64,000 nt of DNA. Source: JAYZQT01 sp964412235 (GTDB lineage: Bacteria; Pseudomonadota; Alphaproteobacteria; MPNO01; UBA830). Made by a program: the position numbers and the translations under genes. Location of the stretch: the NCBI GenBank assembly GCA_964412235.1, contig CAYPNT010000001.1, positions 1-64,000 of the forward strand, given 5' to 3'. Numbering within the stretch: position 1 is the first letter of the stretch; each line of letters begins with the position of its first letter. Below are positions 9,518 through 18,187 of the stretch, piece after piece. The notes under the pieces are model-generated. The model saw nothing but the letters and a program-made list of their open reading frames with translations. It made no database searches and was not told the DNA's origin.

Positions 9518-10669
9518 ATGGCAAAACCGGATTATTATGACACACTGGACGTTGATCGTAGTGCTGACGATACAACGCTTAAAAGTGCGTACCGTAAGCT
9601 CGCCATGAAATATCATCCGGACCGTAATCAAGGCGACACTGCCGCAGAATCCAAATTTAAAGCAATAAATGAAGCATATAATGTTTTAAGAGATTCGGAA
9701 AAACGAGCCGCATACGACCAGTTTGGTCATGCTGCTTTTGAAGGTGGCGGCCCTGGAAGCAATGCTGGAGGTTTTGATTTTGGTGGCGGTTTTGCAGACA
9801 TTTTTGACGAAATGTTTGGAGATTTCATGGGTGGTGGACGTTCGGGTGGGAGAGAAAGGGCGGGCGCCGCTCACGGGGCTGATCTACGCTATAACATGCT
9901 AATCAATCTGAATGACGCGTTCAATGGGATAGAGACCCAAATTAAAGTGCCCACAGCTGTTACCTGCGAAAATTGCGGAGGATCAGGGGCTGCGAAAGGG
10001 TCACGACCATCAACCTGCAATTCGTGTAACGGCCACGGAAAGGTCCGTGCCCAACAAGGGTTTTTTACTATTGAACGGACCTGCCCATCATGTAACGGAG
10101 CTGGGCAAGTAATAACCGATCCCTGTAAGAATTGTAGTGGTGGCGGCCGAGTACGGAGAGAAAAGACGCTGAAAGTCACTGTTCCGGGTGGTGTTGAGGA
10201 TGGCACCCGCATTCGGCTTTCTGGCGAGGGTGAGGCCGGTACACAAGGCGGCAGCGCTGGGGATTTATATATTTTTATTGAAGTTACGCCACACAAAATG
10301 TTTCGGCGGGACCAAAATAATCTTTATATGAAAGTACCAATTCCTATGATGACAGCAACATTGGGGGGCACCATTGAGGTCCCAACAATTGAGGGAAAAC
10401 GCGCAAAAGTTACAATACCCAAAGGCACGCAAAGCGGGCATCAGTACAGGCTGCGAAACAAGGGTATGTCGGTATTACGAAGTAAAGCCCGTGGGGATAT
10501 GTTTATTGATGTCCTTGTTGAAACCCCGGTAAACCTCTCTAAACGCCAGGAAGAACTTTTGCAGGAATTTGATAGTGAAAAACCCGGAAGTGGAAAAACT
10601 AGCACCAGTCCGGAATCCGAGGGTTTCTTTGCTCGTGTAAAGGAACTTTGGGAAGATATTAAGGATTAG
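9518..10669 (+). CDS. dnaJ: Chaperone DnaJ (Hsp40, type I)
   Basis: A 383-residue type I J-protein that stimulates DnaK ATPase. It contains the J domain with HPD in YHPDRNQGD near residue 34, a Gly/Phe-rich linker (residues ~75-115), and four zinc-finger CXXCXGXG repeats ([32 protein letters not shown]). The C-terminal substrate-binding beta domains follow. All elements are intact. It lies downstream of dnaK in the same direction. Confidence 0.97.
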   Translation: MAKPDYYDTLDVDRSADDTTLKSAYRKLAMKYHPDRNQGDTAAESKFKAINEAYNVLRDSEKRAAYDQFGHAAFEGGGPGSNAGGFDFGGGFADIFDEMFGDFMGGGRSGGRERAGAAHGADLRYNMLINLNDAFNGIETQIKVPTAVTCENCGGSGAAKGSRPSTCNSCNGHGKVRAQQGFFTIERTCPSCNGAGQVITDPCKNCSGGGRVRREKTLKVTVPGGVEDGTRIRLSGEGEAGTQGGSAGDLYIFIEVTPHKMFRRDQNNLYMKVPIPMMTATLGGTIEVPTIEGKRAKVTIPKGTQSGHQYRLRNKGMSVLRSKARGDMFIDVLVETPVNLSKRQEELLQEFDSEKPGSGKTSTSPESEGFFARVKELWEDIKD

Positions 10670-10692
10670 CCTGTCCTTATATTATGAACGCA

Positions 10693-10773
10693 TTGCATAA
10701 GACCGCCGAAAAATGTGCTTCGATTGAAGCAAACTGGACTTCCGTCCCTTTTCCTAGCCTGAGTCTTATGCAA
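10693..10773 (+). repeat. Structured inverted repeat in the dnaJ-dapB spacer (possible dapB leader RNA)
   Basis: TTGCATAAGAC at 10693-10703 is perfectly repeated in inverted orientation as GTCTTATGCAA at 10763-10773. The 59 nt between them contain two smaller hairpins: TGCTTC-GATT-GAAGCA (10716-10731) and GGAC-TTCC-GTCC (10736-10747). As RNA this would be a closing 11 bp stem with two inner arms. No U-run follows on either strand, so it does not look like an intrinsic terminator. It ends 31 nt before the dapB ATG. Function unknown; a cis-regulatory leader or small RNA is inference. Confidence 0.5.
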
Positions 10774-10804
10774 CAACGGAAAGAGAAAACATAGGAAGTA
10801 CGAG

Positions 10805-11617
10805 ATGGCCGAGTTAAAAATTGGAATTATCGGCGCGGGCGGTCGAATGGGGCAGGCAAATATCCGCCAGGTAATCGACACAGATGATTGTATTCTAGTT
10901 GCTGCATCAGATATGCCGGGAACACCACAAATCGGGCGAGACGCGGGAGAAACAGCCGGCAAAGGTATTATTGGTGTTGAAATTAGCGACGATACCAGTG
11001 CGGTAATCGCTGCCTCAGACGCCGTGATTGAATTCACGCTTCCCAACGCAACAGTAGAGCATGCTCAAGTTTCTGCTGAGGCTCGCGTTGCACATATAAT
11101 CGGTACGACAGGTCTAAACCTAGAGCAAGAACAACAACTAAAAGCGGCCGGAGATAAAACAGTGATTATGCATGCGCCAAATATGAGCCTCGCTGTAAAT
11201 TTATTGATCGCACTCACAAAACAAGTAGCTAGGACGCTAGACGATGACTTCGACATCGAGATTTTTGAGATGCATCATAAGCACAAAGTCGATGCTCCCT
11301 CCGGAACTGCCATCAGCTTGGGTCAAGCAGCCGCTGAGGGGCGCCAAGTCGAACTTAACAGAGTGGCGCAATGGACACGCCAGGGTAACACAGGCGAGCG
11401 CGCACAAGGGAGCATTGGTTTTGCGACCTTACGAGGTGGGAATGTGGTGGGTGATCACACAGCAATTTTTGCAACGGAGGATGAACGCCTGGAGCTCACA
11501 CACAAAGCGCAGTCACGACAGATATTTTCACGGGGTGCAGTGCACGCTGCTCTTTGGTCTAGGGGCAAGACCGCTGGCTACTATACTATGTTCGACGTAT
11601 TGGGTATTGATTATTAA
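10805..11617 (+). CDS. dapB: 4-hydroxy-tetrahydrodipicolinate reductase
   Basis: A 270-residue reductase of the lysine/diaminopimelate pathway. The N-terminal Rossmann motif is GIIGAGGRMGQ, followed by the family active-site signature EMHHKHKVDAPSGTA (catalytic His and Lys), and FATLRGGNVVGDH in the tetramerisation domain. The length is standard. It is preceded by the structured element at 10693-10773, with AGGAAG just upstream of the ATG. Confidence 0.97.
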   Translation: MAELKIGIIGAGGRMGQANIRQVIDTDDCILVAASDMPGTPQIGRDAGETAGKGIIGVEISDDTSAVIAASDAVIEFTLPNATVEHAQVSAEARVAHIIGTTGLNLEQEQQLKAAGDKTVIMHAPNMSLAVNLLIALTKQVARTLDDDFDIEIFEMHHKHKVDAPSGTAISLGQAAAEGRQVELNRVAQWTRQGNTGERAQGSIGFATLRGGNVVGDHTAIFATEDERLELTHKAQSRQIFSRGAVHAALWSRGKTAGYYTMFDVLGIDY

Positions 11618-11681
11618 CGGGGATATCCAAGCAGCTAAGTTTAATAGACGTTAAGTGCTGAGGCTTCTCCACAAGAGGGTG

Positions 11682-12218
11682 TTAGGAAAATTTAGTTGCT
11701 TGCTCCCAGCCTATTAACGCCAGTTTTCTATCAGGACCCCATCGATATCGTGTATCAAAAATGCTGGCAGTGCCAATCACTCGATGACAGGGTATAATAA
11801 GAGCGATCGGATTGTGACCCACTGCACTCCCAACGGCACGAACAGCCCTCGGATGTCCAATTGCTCGAGCGACATCGCCGTATGTAAAAAGCTGCCCGTG
11901 GGTGATCGATAGTAATGTTTTCCAGACTTTAATCTGGAAGAGCGTACCGTGCACAACAAGGGTAACCGGCCCAATATCGTTCGTCCCCATGTGAACGAAA
12001 ATAACCTCAGACGCAGCCTTGGTCGCATTCTGGTCCCTGATAAGACGGCCCCCTGAAAACCTTTGACAAAGTGCTGAAAGAACGGAATCGAAGTTTTCGT
12101 TATCAAAGAATGCTAATCCGCATATCTTCTCTTTAATTACTGCAATAATCAGAGCGCCAAATTGGCTGTCATACACACCATATTTTATATCAAAGGCTTG
12201 GCCTTTTTCCTGGCCCAT
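11682..12218 (-). CDS. ogt: Methylated-DNA--protein-cysteine S-methyltransferase
   Basis: A 178-residue O6-alkylguanine repair protein. The acceptor cysteine is C144 within PCHRVIG; the DNA-binding helix-turn-helix region is GQLFTYGDVARAIGHPRAVRAVGSAV. The N-terminal domain is short and divergent, without the AdaA zinc site, so this is a stand-alone Ogt/MGMT-type protein. It is convergent with dapB (64 bp apart) and has its own 358 bp upstream region. Confidence 0.93.
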   Translation of the reverse strand: MGQEKGQAFDIKYGVYDSQFGALIIAVIKEKICGLAFFDNENFDSVLSALCQRFSGGRLIRDQNATKAASEVIFVHMGTNDIGPVTLVVHGTLFQIKVWKTLLSITHGQLFTYGDVARAIGHPRAVRAVGSAVGHNPIALIIPCHRVIGTASIFDTRYRWGPDRKLALIGWEQATKFS

Positions 12219-12576
12219 ACTTTTATTGGTGACCTTAAAACAGACCCTTACAGGTTGCGGGAAATTTTTAGGTCTAAGGTTATTTGTTTTTTGCGGACTG
12301 TCTGCGTGTTGTAACTTATTAAAATTAGAAAAGAATTGTTTTGGGCTTAATCCGGACCACCGAAGGAAAGCATTCTTAACGGCACACTTTCTTAATTCTA
12401 ACGCCTCCGAAAGTGACTGATTGGTATAATCCAGTCTCCGGCTATTACGAACGAAGCGTATCGTTTGTTCTACGATTTTATAATCGTTCGAGGGTAGGTG
12501 TATATTTTCCCCTTTAATAACTCCTCTCCCTATTCATACGATCAATAAATTTTTCGCGATAATTATCGGATTTCTT
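12219..12576. other. Intergenic region upstream of ogt with alternative hairpins
   Basis: No convincing gene here; a 64-codon frame on the plus strand lacks any recognisable feature. Two overlapping inverted repeats are visible: CGAACGA (12448-12454) with TCGTTCG (12484-12490), and ACGATT (12472-12477) with AATCGT (12482-12487). Their right arms overlap, so the pairings exclude each other. The ogt promoter is presumably nearer 12220-12260. Confidence 0.35.
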
Positions 12577-13590
12577 TCAGCTTTTAAATGCGGGCAAAAC
12601 CTCCTCGATGCAGCGCTGAAGTTGTTCACGAGGGTTTGGAGCAACAAAACGCAGCACTGGGATAGTACACCCTGCATCAATATAAGAGGCTATTTTGTCA
12701 ATTACTGACTGAGTTGAACCGCAGGCGATCCAAGTCTCTGCACGTTCCCGCGAAATTAAACCAGCACCGTAATACGATGTCAGAAAACTGGTTGCTTGTT
12801 CAAAGGCTTTGGTCTCGTCATCGTTGATATTGACCATCATGTGCAGTGAACTATCAAAGTTCGACAAATCGCGCCCAAGCTCCTCGGCGTATTTTCGTAT
12901 TTTTGAAAACCGTTCTCTAAATTCCTTTACTGGCGTGCCATCGGTCTGCCAGCCGTCTGCATGCCGTGCCACCCGGCGGAGCACGCGTTCGAGGACCTCT
13001 TCGCTTACCTCATTTGCGGGCGGATTTACCGCTAAATGTATGGGCATCGGCTTTTGAATCGGTTTAGGTTGAAGATCAACATTTGAAAATTGGTAGTATT
13101 TTCCAGTATGAGTAACCACCTCATCGCTCCAGAGCCGACGAAGTATTGAAATTCCCTCTACCACTCGACCCACGCGTTCACGCGAAGTAACGCCCATAGT
13201 TTGAAGCTCATGCGCATACTGTGGACCAAACTTATCGGTCCCGCCGTTACATACTGTTAAGATTGTGCGCCCCTTAGAAAGAATATCTAAGCTTGCCCAC
13301 TGTAGGGCAAAAAGAATCGGTTCTCTTAATGGGAAGCTTGCGAGGCAAATTGTACCAAGTTTTACCTTATTCGTGCGAGTTGCAAGTGCAGAAAGCGTAA
13401 CCATCGCCTCCACACGAGGTTTCGACAAAAGGTTATCCCCCACCCAAACACCATGGAAAAGCCCTGACGCTTCTGCTGTTTCTGCCATCTGTATCAAGTC
13501 ATCGAGCGTCCCCCAATCAAACAATATAGCACGCGTCGATAAACTCAGGCCAAACTTTGCTTTCATACTTTCTGTTTCAGTTTTTACCAT
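12577..13590 (-). CDS. LLM class flavin-dependent oxidoreductase (luciferase-like monooxygenase)
   Basis: A 337-residue TIM-barrel protein of the bacterial luciferase-like family, probably using FMNH2 or F420H2. Recognisable family segments are HGVWVGDNLLSKPRVEAMVTLSALATRT near the N-terminus, KVKLGTICLA, and VCNGGTDKFGPQY (gly-rich loop), followed by the strand before HADGWQTDG. The substrate is unknown. It lies 20 bp downstream of the M20-like gene on the same strand, so the two are probably cotranscribed. An AGGGGC sequence precedes the ATG. An in-frame ATG at 13566 is an alternative start. Confidence 0.85.
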   Translation of the reverse strand: MVKTETESMKAKFGLSLSTRAILFDWGTLDDLIQMAETAEASGLFHGVWVGDNLLSKPRVEAMVTLSALATRTNKVKLGTICLASFPLREPILFALQWASLDILSKGRTILTVCNGGTDKFGPQYAHELQTMGVTSRERVGRVVEGISILRRLWSDEVVTHTGKYYQFSNVDLQPKPIQKPMPIHLAVNPPANEVSEEVLERVLRRVARHADGWQTDGTPVKEFRERFSKIRKYAEELGRDLSNFDSSLHMMVNINDDETKAFEQATSFLTSYYGAGLISRERAETWIACGSTQSVIDKIASYIDAGCTIPVLRFVAPNPREQLQRCIEEVLPAFKS

Positions 13591-13610
13591 TAATAAGAGC
13601 CCCTACGTTC

Positions 13611-14798
13611 TCAATAAAATGTTAGAATGGTTCGAGCAACAGTGCGCGCAACTCTCTCGAGGTGTGAGATAGGTACGAAATCTGCTTCCAGAACACCACC
13701 AGCACCACCCACTCCATACATCACGGCCGGAATTCCGGCTGCACAGGGACCACCAGCATCAAAAGTGCCCTGTCCATAATAAACCCCCGGAGCGTCTCCA
13801 TGAACAGCTTCATGGGCGCTCATAAGTCGACGAACCCCTATCTCCATAGGATCACAAATTGCCGGCCACATATGGTTCCCCTGCTCCACAGTAACCTGGA
13901 AAGGCGTTAGATCACCGATAGCCTGCCGAACTTCATCTGTTGCCGTAGCTGGATCATCTCCAGGCAATAGACGACGATCAATTCTAAGAAACGCAGTTTC
14001 TGGCAACGTATGCGGAGCGAGCGGTTCATAGATCACCTGGTAGGGAATAGCGTGCCGGCGACCAAGCTTTTCATGGGAGCCCGGTAATTCTAGCTCTTTG
14101 AGACGTTTAATAACCTCCCAAGCACCTTCTATAGCACTGAGACCAGTAGACGGCACACTGGAGTGTACCGCTTTTCCGCGTACCGTAACATTTACGTCGA
14201 CCCGTCCACGATTACCCATAGAAATCTTTTCTCCAGTGGCTGTCAGTAAAAGTGCAAAGTCAGGTTTCCGGGGCAATGCACTGAGGATCGATTCCGTGCA
14301 TGAATGGCTGCTTCGACCCTCGTTATTGAAAGCAATATATAGTTGCCCGTCTAACGCCACATTATGGTCCTGAAAAAGTTTTAATATTGTTAATACGATC
14401 GCCTGATGCGATTTATTTTGTGTCACGCCCTGGCCAAAAATACAACGCTCGTCATAACCCCAAGCCCCCCCATTCTCGACTTTCCCGGACCATGGATCAT
14501 CCATTAAGTTATGATGCTGAACAGGTGTGTATACTTGAACCAAAAAAACCTTGTCATGACTGCCATTACCAATGTTCACGACAATTTGGTTTTGCGGCGC
14601 CTCAATTAGGTTTACATCTCCGATAGCTGTTAATCTTGGCTTAATTTCTTCTTGGACGTAACGAACAAGTATAGGATCGTCGGGCTCCATAAACACTTCT
14701 GTACCCATCGGCACTGCTGCTGGCACCCTCGCTAATTCCTGGAGGGTGTTTGTTAAATAATTAAAGTCAAGCGCGTTTACGATAGGTTCGACTGGCAT
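13611..14798 (-). CDS. M20-family peptidase/deacetylase homologue lacking the metal ligands
   Basis: A 395-residue protein with M20 architecture: catalytic domain, an inserted lid/dimerisation domain (GRVDVNVTVRGKAVHSSVP onwards), and a catalytic C-terminal return (GTFDAGGPCAAGIPAVMYGVGG). The metal site appears lost. The usual GHxDxVP reads QVYTPVQ, the GRGxxDxKG segment reads GQGVTQNKS, the catalytic E-E pair reads NNEG, and the C-terminal metal His segment reads GVLEADFV. So His, Asp and Glu ligands are all replaced. It may be non-catalytic or use other chemistry. It has a strong AGGGGG ribosome binding site and is coupled to the LLM oxidoreductase gene. Confidence 0.8.
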   Translation of the reverse strand: MPVEPIVNALDFNYLTNTLQELARVPAAVPMGTEVFMEPDDPILVRYVQEEIKPRLTAIGDVNLIEAPQNQIVVNIGNGSHDKVFLVQVYTPVQHHNLMDDPWSGKVENGGAWGYDERCIFGQGVTQNKSHQAIVLTILKLFQDHNVALDGQLYIAFNNEGRSSHSCTESILSALPRKPDFALLLTATGEKISMGNRGRVDVNVTVRGKAVHSSVPSTGLSAIEGAWEVIKRLKELELPGSHEKLGRRHAIPYQVIYEPLAPHTLPETAFLRIDRRLLPGDDPATATDEVRQAIGDLTPFQVTVEQGNHMWPAICDPMEIGVRRLMSAHEAVHGDAPGVYYGQGTFDAGGPCAAGIPAVMYGVGGAGGVLEADFVPISHLERVARTVARTILTFY

Positions 14799-15351
14799 TT
14801 TTCCCCCTACTCTAGGTGCCTGTTATTTCTCACTGGAATGACTGTGACCCGAGAGATGCGTAGCGTCAATATTGTTTCGGAAGATGCTCAGGTATCACAC
14901 GGGGTTTTTAATTCTTTTTAAGGATATTCACCGACTCTGGCCTCCCTTTAATGGCCAAAACAGTGTGCCAGCCGAAAACCAGCCACCGAAAAACCGGAGC
15001 CTACAATCAATCCAAAAATGGCAATCGGGATTAAAACAAGTAAAATCCATTCAAACAAAGGCCGATGTCGGCCCCTAATGACCCCATTAAAAAAGCAGGC
15101 GTCCTTCGATCCAATGCACTGTTTCTGTTACAGCGTCCATGCTAAAACTTATAGTAGTAACCATACCGCGGGCACCCGCAACAACCCAGATTGTGTCGTG
15201 ATATAAAAGTTTCTGGCGAGCGCTTTATTCAACTAAATAATCGGCCGACTAATGCTAATAGATACACAAATGTACCAATGCGCATGTGGTCTCCAACCAA
15301 AAAAGTTTTATGCTCTTTTCGTAATCAACCTATGGAGTTAAAACGGTATCG
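14799..15351. other. 553 bp gap with no convincing gene; possible small transmembrane peptide
   Basis: No standard gene is visible. On the minus strand a 36-codon frame from a TTG (15056-15058) to a stop at 14948-14950 encodes a strongly hydrophobic segment (LFEWILLVLIPIAIFGLIVG, then a Gly/Ser/Phe-rich end). It could be a one-span membrane peptide or the remnant of a membrane protein. The frame is blocked upstream by a stop, and no good ribosome binding site is seen. The right part would hold the nth promoter. Confidence 0.25.
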
Positions 15352-15999
15352 ATGCGCGCAACAATGCCTTCACAAGACGTCGTCGAATTCTTCCGGCGTC
15401 TCTCTGAAAAAACCCCCAACCCCCGTGGGGAACTATATTATATAAATGAATTTACCTTAACCGTCGCGGTCGTTCTTTCAGCCCAAGCCACAGACGCTGG
15501 TGTTAATAAAGCGACCAGAAAGCTGTTTCGGTTGGTTGATAGCCCGGAGAAAATGGTGGCCTTGGGAGAAAAAAAGTTACAGGACTATATTAAAACGATC
15601 GGACTTTATCGAAATAAAGCAAAGAATGTGATCGCTTTATCTAAAATGCTTATAAATGAGTTTGAAGGCCAAATTCCCAAGACTCGTGATGAACTCGTCA
15701 AATTGCCTGGAGTGGGCCGCAAAACTGCCAACGTGGTACTAAACATCGCATTTGGACAGCCTACTATGGCAGTTGATACGCACATCTTTCGGATATCAAA
15801 CCGCACAGGAATGGCGCCGGGGAAAAACGTAGAGCAAGTTGAGAGAAAATTAGTGAGGCGAATTCCTCAAAAATGGATGTTAAATGCACACCACTGGCTG
15901 ATCCTCCATGGGCGATATGTGTGTAAAGCTCGGAAGCCTGATTGCCACCTTTGCATCGTGCAAGAATTATGCAAATTCTCGGACAAGTTATTTGGATAA
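15352..15999 (+). CDS. nth: Endonuclease III
   Basis: A 215-residue base-excision DNA glycosylase/AP lyase acting on oxidised pyrimidines. The helix-hairpin-helix is LPGVGRKTANVVLN with its catalytic Lys. The catalytic Asp is in AVDTHIFRISNR. The C-terminal [4Fe-4S] motif C-x6-C-x2-C-x5-C is intact (CKARKPDCHLCIVQELC). Either Met1 or Met5 may be the start; a weak GGAG at 15334-15337 is 14 nt upstream of the first ATG. Confidence 0.96.
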   Translation: MRATMPSQDVVEFFRRLSEKTPNPRGELYYINEFTLTVAVVLSAQATDAGVNKATRKLFRLVDSPEKMVALGEKKLQDYIKTIGLYRNKAKNVIALSKMLINEFEGQIPKTRDELVKLPGVGRKTANVVLNIAFGQPTMAVDTHIFRISNRTGMAPGKNVEQVERKLVRRIPQKWMLNAHHWLILHGRYVCKARKPDCHLCIVQELCKFSDKLFG

Positions 16000-16079
16000 A
16001 TGTATAAAAAATAATCAACGATTTTCCATATGAAACCAATAGCGGTTAAAATCTCTAGTTACGATTTTGGTAGACAAAA

Positions 16080-16634
16080 ATGCTAATAGCCCGTCACGGT
16101 CAAACGGTGTTCAATGTTAGATTTAGTCAATCTAGAATAGACCCCGGCATAGAAGATCCTCCGCTAACAAAGCGCGGTATAAAACAAGCCGATGATCTTG
16201 CCCTAATACTGCTGGATTATGATATCAAACACCTGATTTCCAGCCCATATACAAGGGCCCTGCAAACCGCAGAAAAGATAGGCAACCGCCTGAATATACC
16301 TATAACGGTAGAACCCGCTGTTCGCGAGCGAACAGCATACATTTGTGATATTGGGACTTGCGCTAGCATTCTCGCGCAGACGTGGTCCAACTTAGATCTA
16401 TCAAATCTAAATGAAATTTGGTGGAACAGGTCGGAAGAGACTATCCCGAAATTTCACGCACGCTGTGCCACATTTCGTCAATCAATGGCTAGAACAGAAA
16501 ATTGGGCGAATACGGTCGTAGTTACTCACTGGGGTGTTATCCGCTCTCTTACGGGAGAGCGTATCGGGAACGGAGAACACATGCTGTGCAATCCCCTTAA
16601 TCCACATCCGACACTAGAAACCGCATGGTCTTAG
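16080..16634 (+). CDS. Histidine phosphatase family protein
   Basis: A 184-residue phosphoglycerate-mutase-like phosphatase. The phospho-acceptor motif ARHGQT sits at residues 4-9, SSPYTRALQTAE is the conserved second Arg segment, and VVTHWGVIRSLTG carries the second catalytic His. Substrate specificity cannot be told: the family includes CobC, GpmB and SixA types. It stands between nth and secB with short spacers (80 bp each side). Confidence 0.85.
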   Translation: MLIARHGQTVFNVRFSQSRIDPGIEDPPLTKRGIKQADDLALILLDYDIKHLISSPYTRALQTAEKIGNRLNIPITVEPAVRERTAYICDIGTCASILAQTWSNLDLSNLNEIWWNRSEETIPKFHARCATFRQSMARTENWANTVVVTHWGVIRSLTGERIGNGEHMLCNPLNPHPTLETAWS

Positions 16635-16714
16635 TAAGGTCTGATTGAGAAACATCACCTTGTTTAATAATTTTGTTCATGGTAGCCACCGACCACAAAA
16701 AGTGGGAGCATTTA

Positions 16715-17218
16715 ATGGTGGATAATTCGGAGTTACCTCTCGAAAACGGCGCAAATGGCGCTCAGGATAATAGTGTTGAAAACACTGTGCCTTTCATGAT
16801 TGGCGCTCAGTATATTAAGGATCTATCCTTTGAAAACCCTCGTGGCATTGAAACGCTATCAATTACTCAACAAAATATGCACGTGGATGTTGATGTAACT
16901 ACGAATGCACGATCGATAAATGATGAGGGGGTATTCGAGGTCTCTGTGTTTGTACGCGCAGAGGCTTCGCACGAAGACAGTCCGGTTTTTATTGTTGAGC
17001 TAACATATAGCGGGATTGTGCAAGTTTCGGGGGTTTCCGAAGATGATGTAAGGCCTATTGTGTTAATTGAGGGGCCCCGTCACCTGTTTCCTTTCGCTCG
17101 TTCTATAGTTTCGAACGCTGTACGAGACGGGGGTTTTCCGCCTCTTATGATAAATCCAATTGATTTTGGTGCACTGTACGTGGAACAGCACATCGACTCG
17201 GAAGGATCAGAGATATAG
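16715..17218 (+). CDS. secB: Protein-export chaperone SecB
   Basis: A 167-residue export chaperone that holds preproteins unfolded and delivers them to SecA. The conserved core is clear: QYIKDLSFENP, the DVDVTTNARSI strand, FIVELTYSGIVQV, then LIEGPRHLFPFARSIVSNAVRDGGFPPLMI and PIDFGALY. The frame is open to 16673, but ATG 16715 has GGGAG at 16704-16708 at ideal spacing and begins the normal acidic N-terminus, so I chose it. It converges on dnaQ. Confidence 0.95.
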   Translation: MVDNSELPLENGANGAQDNSVENTVPFMIGAQYIKDLSFENPRGIETLSITQQNMHVDVDVTTNARSINDEGVFEVSVFVRAEASHEDSPVFIVELTYSGIVQVSGVSEDDVRPIVLIEGPRHLFPFARSIVSNAVRDGGFPPLMINPIDFGALYVEQHIDSEGSEI

Positions 17219-17334
17219 CAACGGGCGCCAACACTCTAGCCCTGTTCAGCACCCAGCAGTTGACAAAAGATCAAATCTTTTTCATGCGCTCTATAGTTCT
17301 ACAGACCGTCTTTGGGCCAATAAGCCTGCTATAA

Positions 17335-17373
17335 GAAGCCTCGGCTTCGTCCAGCCGCCTTTATGGACTTTTT
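17335..17373 (+). terminator. Possible weak terminator downstream of secB
   Basis: GAAGC-CTCG-GCTTC at 17335-17348 forms a small hairpin. It is followed by GTCCA (17349-17353) paired with TGGAC (17364-17368) and a TTTTTA tract. The stems are only 5 bp, so the call is tentative. A third small stem with a GCAA loop lies near 17390-17399, again before T-rich sequence. The whole 17219-17494 spacer holds no recognisable gene. Confidence 0.3.
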
Positions 17374-17494
17374 ATACGCTTTTTCTGGGGCCGCAAGGCT
17401 TCTTTCTTTATGTAGCTCCAGTGCTTTTGCATAAAATTGTACGGCTTTTTTTATACACTGCCGAAATTATCCCAAAAAAGTAACAAAACTTTCC

Positions 17495-18187
17495 CTACTT
17501 CCCCTTTTCCCATAGTGGCTCGCTCAGCTTCCGCATGAAAGCTTTATGTTCAGCTCTCTCGTCGGCCGTAGCCATGTGTGGGCGTGATGGCCGAACCTTT
17601 GTTTTCGCCGGCTGAAACTCTTCGGCCTGCTCTGCCACTGGTGTTTTTATTTGTTTACTCAAAACGAGGCCGGGCTCGCGACCACCTCTCAATTCAAGAT
17701 ACACCTCTGCCAACAATTCCGCGTCAAGGAGAGCCCCATGTTTTTCCCGTGCAGAATTGTCTATTCCGAAACGACGGCATAGAGCATCAAGCGACGCTGG
17801 TGCGCCAGGAAACGCTTGCCTCGCCATTGAAACGGTATCAACGATTTGGCTTGATACAAGACTATTCCTATTTAGTAATTTGAGTTCGGCGTTCAAAAAC
17901 CCAAGATCAAACCCAGCGTTGTGTATTATTAAGGGATCCGTACCAATAAAGTCGAGAAAGGTGTCCACGATCTCCGAAAACGGTGGAAATTCGGAGAGAA
18001 ATTCCTCACTCAAACCATGGATATCAAAAGCCGCCGTCGGCATATCTCGATCTGGGTTAATATATTGTTGGAAAGTTTTCCCAGTAGCCATATGGTTAAT
18101 TAGTTCAATGCACCCTATTTCAACTAGGCGGTGCCCCGCTTTGGGATCAAGACCCGTCGTTTCCGTATCTAAGACGATTTCGCGCAT
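17495..18187 (-). CDS. dnaQ: DNA polymerase III epsilon subunit (3'-5' exonuclease)
   Basis: A 230-residue proofreading exonuclease. The DEDDh motifs are intact: DTETTG at residues 7-12 (Asp7, Glu9), HNAGFDLGFLNAE, and HGALLDAELLAEVYLEL. The length and short C-terminal tail agree with the replicative epsilon subunit rather than a larger exonuclease. It is the last gene of the leftward ppsR-maf-aroE-coaE-dnaQ run and overlaps the coaE 3' end by 41 bp. Confidence 0.95.
   Translation of the reverse strand: MREIVLDTETTGLDPKAGHRLVEIGCIELINHMATGKTFQQYINPDRDMPTAAFDIHGLSEEFLSEFPPFSEIVDTFLDFIGTDPLIIHNAGFDLGFLNAELKLLNRNSLVSSQIVDTVSMARQAFPGAPASLDALCRRFGIDNSAREKHGALLDAELLAEVYLELRGGREPGLVLSKQIKTPVAEQAEEFQPAKTKVRPSRPHMATADERAEHKAFMRKLSEPLWEKGK

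Noticed and set aside
12226..12420. 64-codon frame upstream of ogt
   Set aside because: Composition unlike a protein and no ribosome binding site; probably chance.
17160..17483. 107-codon plus-strand reading frame after secB
   Set aside because: It overlaps the secB 3' end, lacks family features, and covers hairpin-rich spacer sequence.
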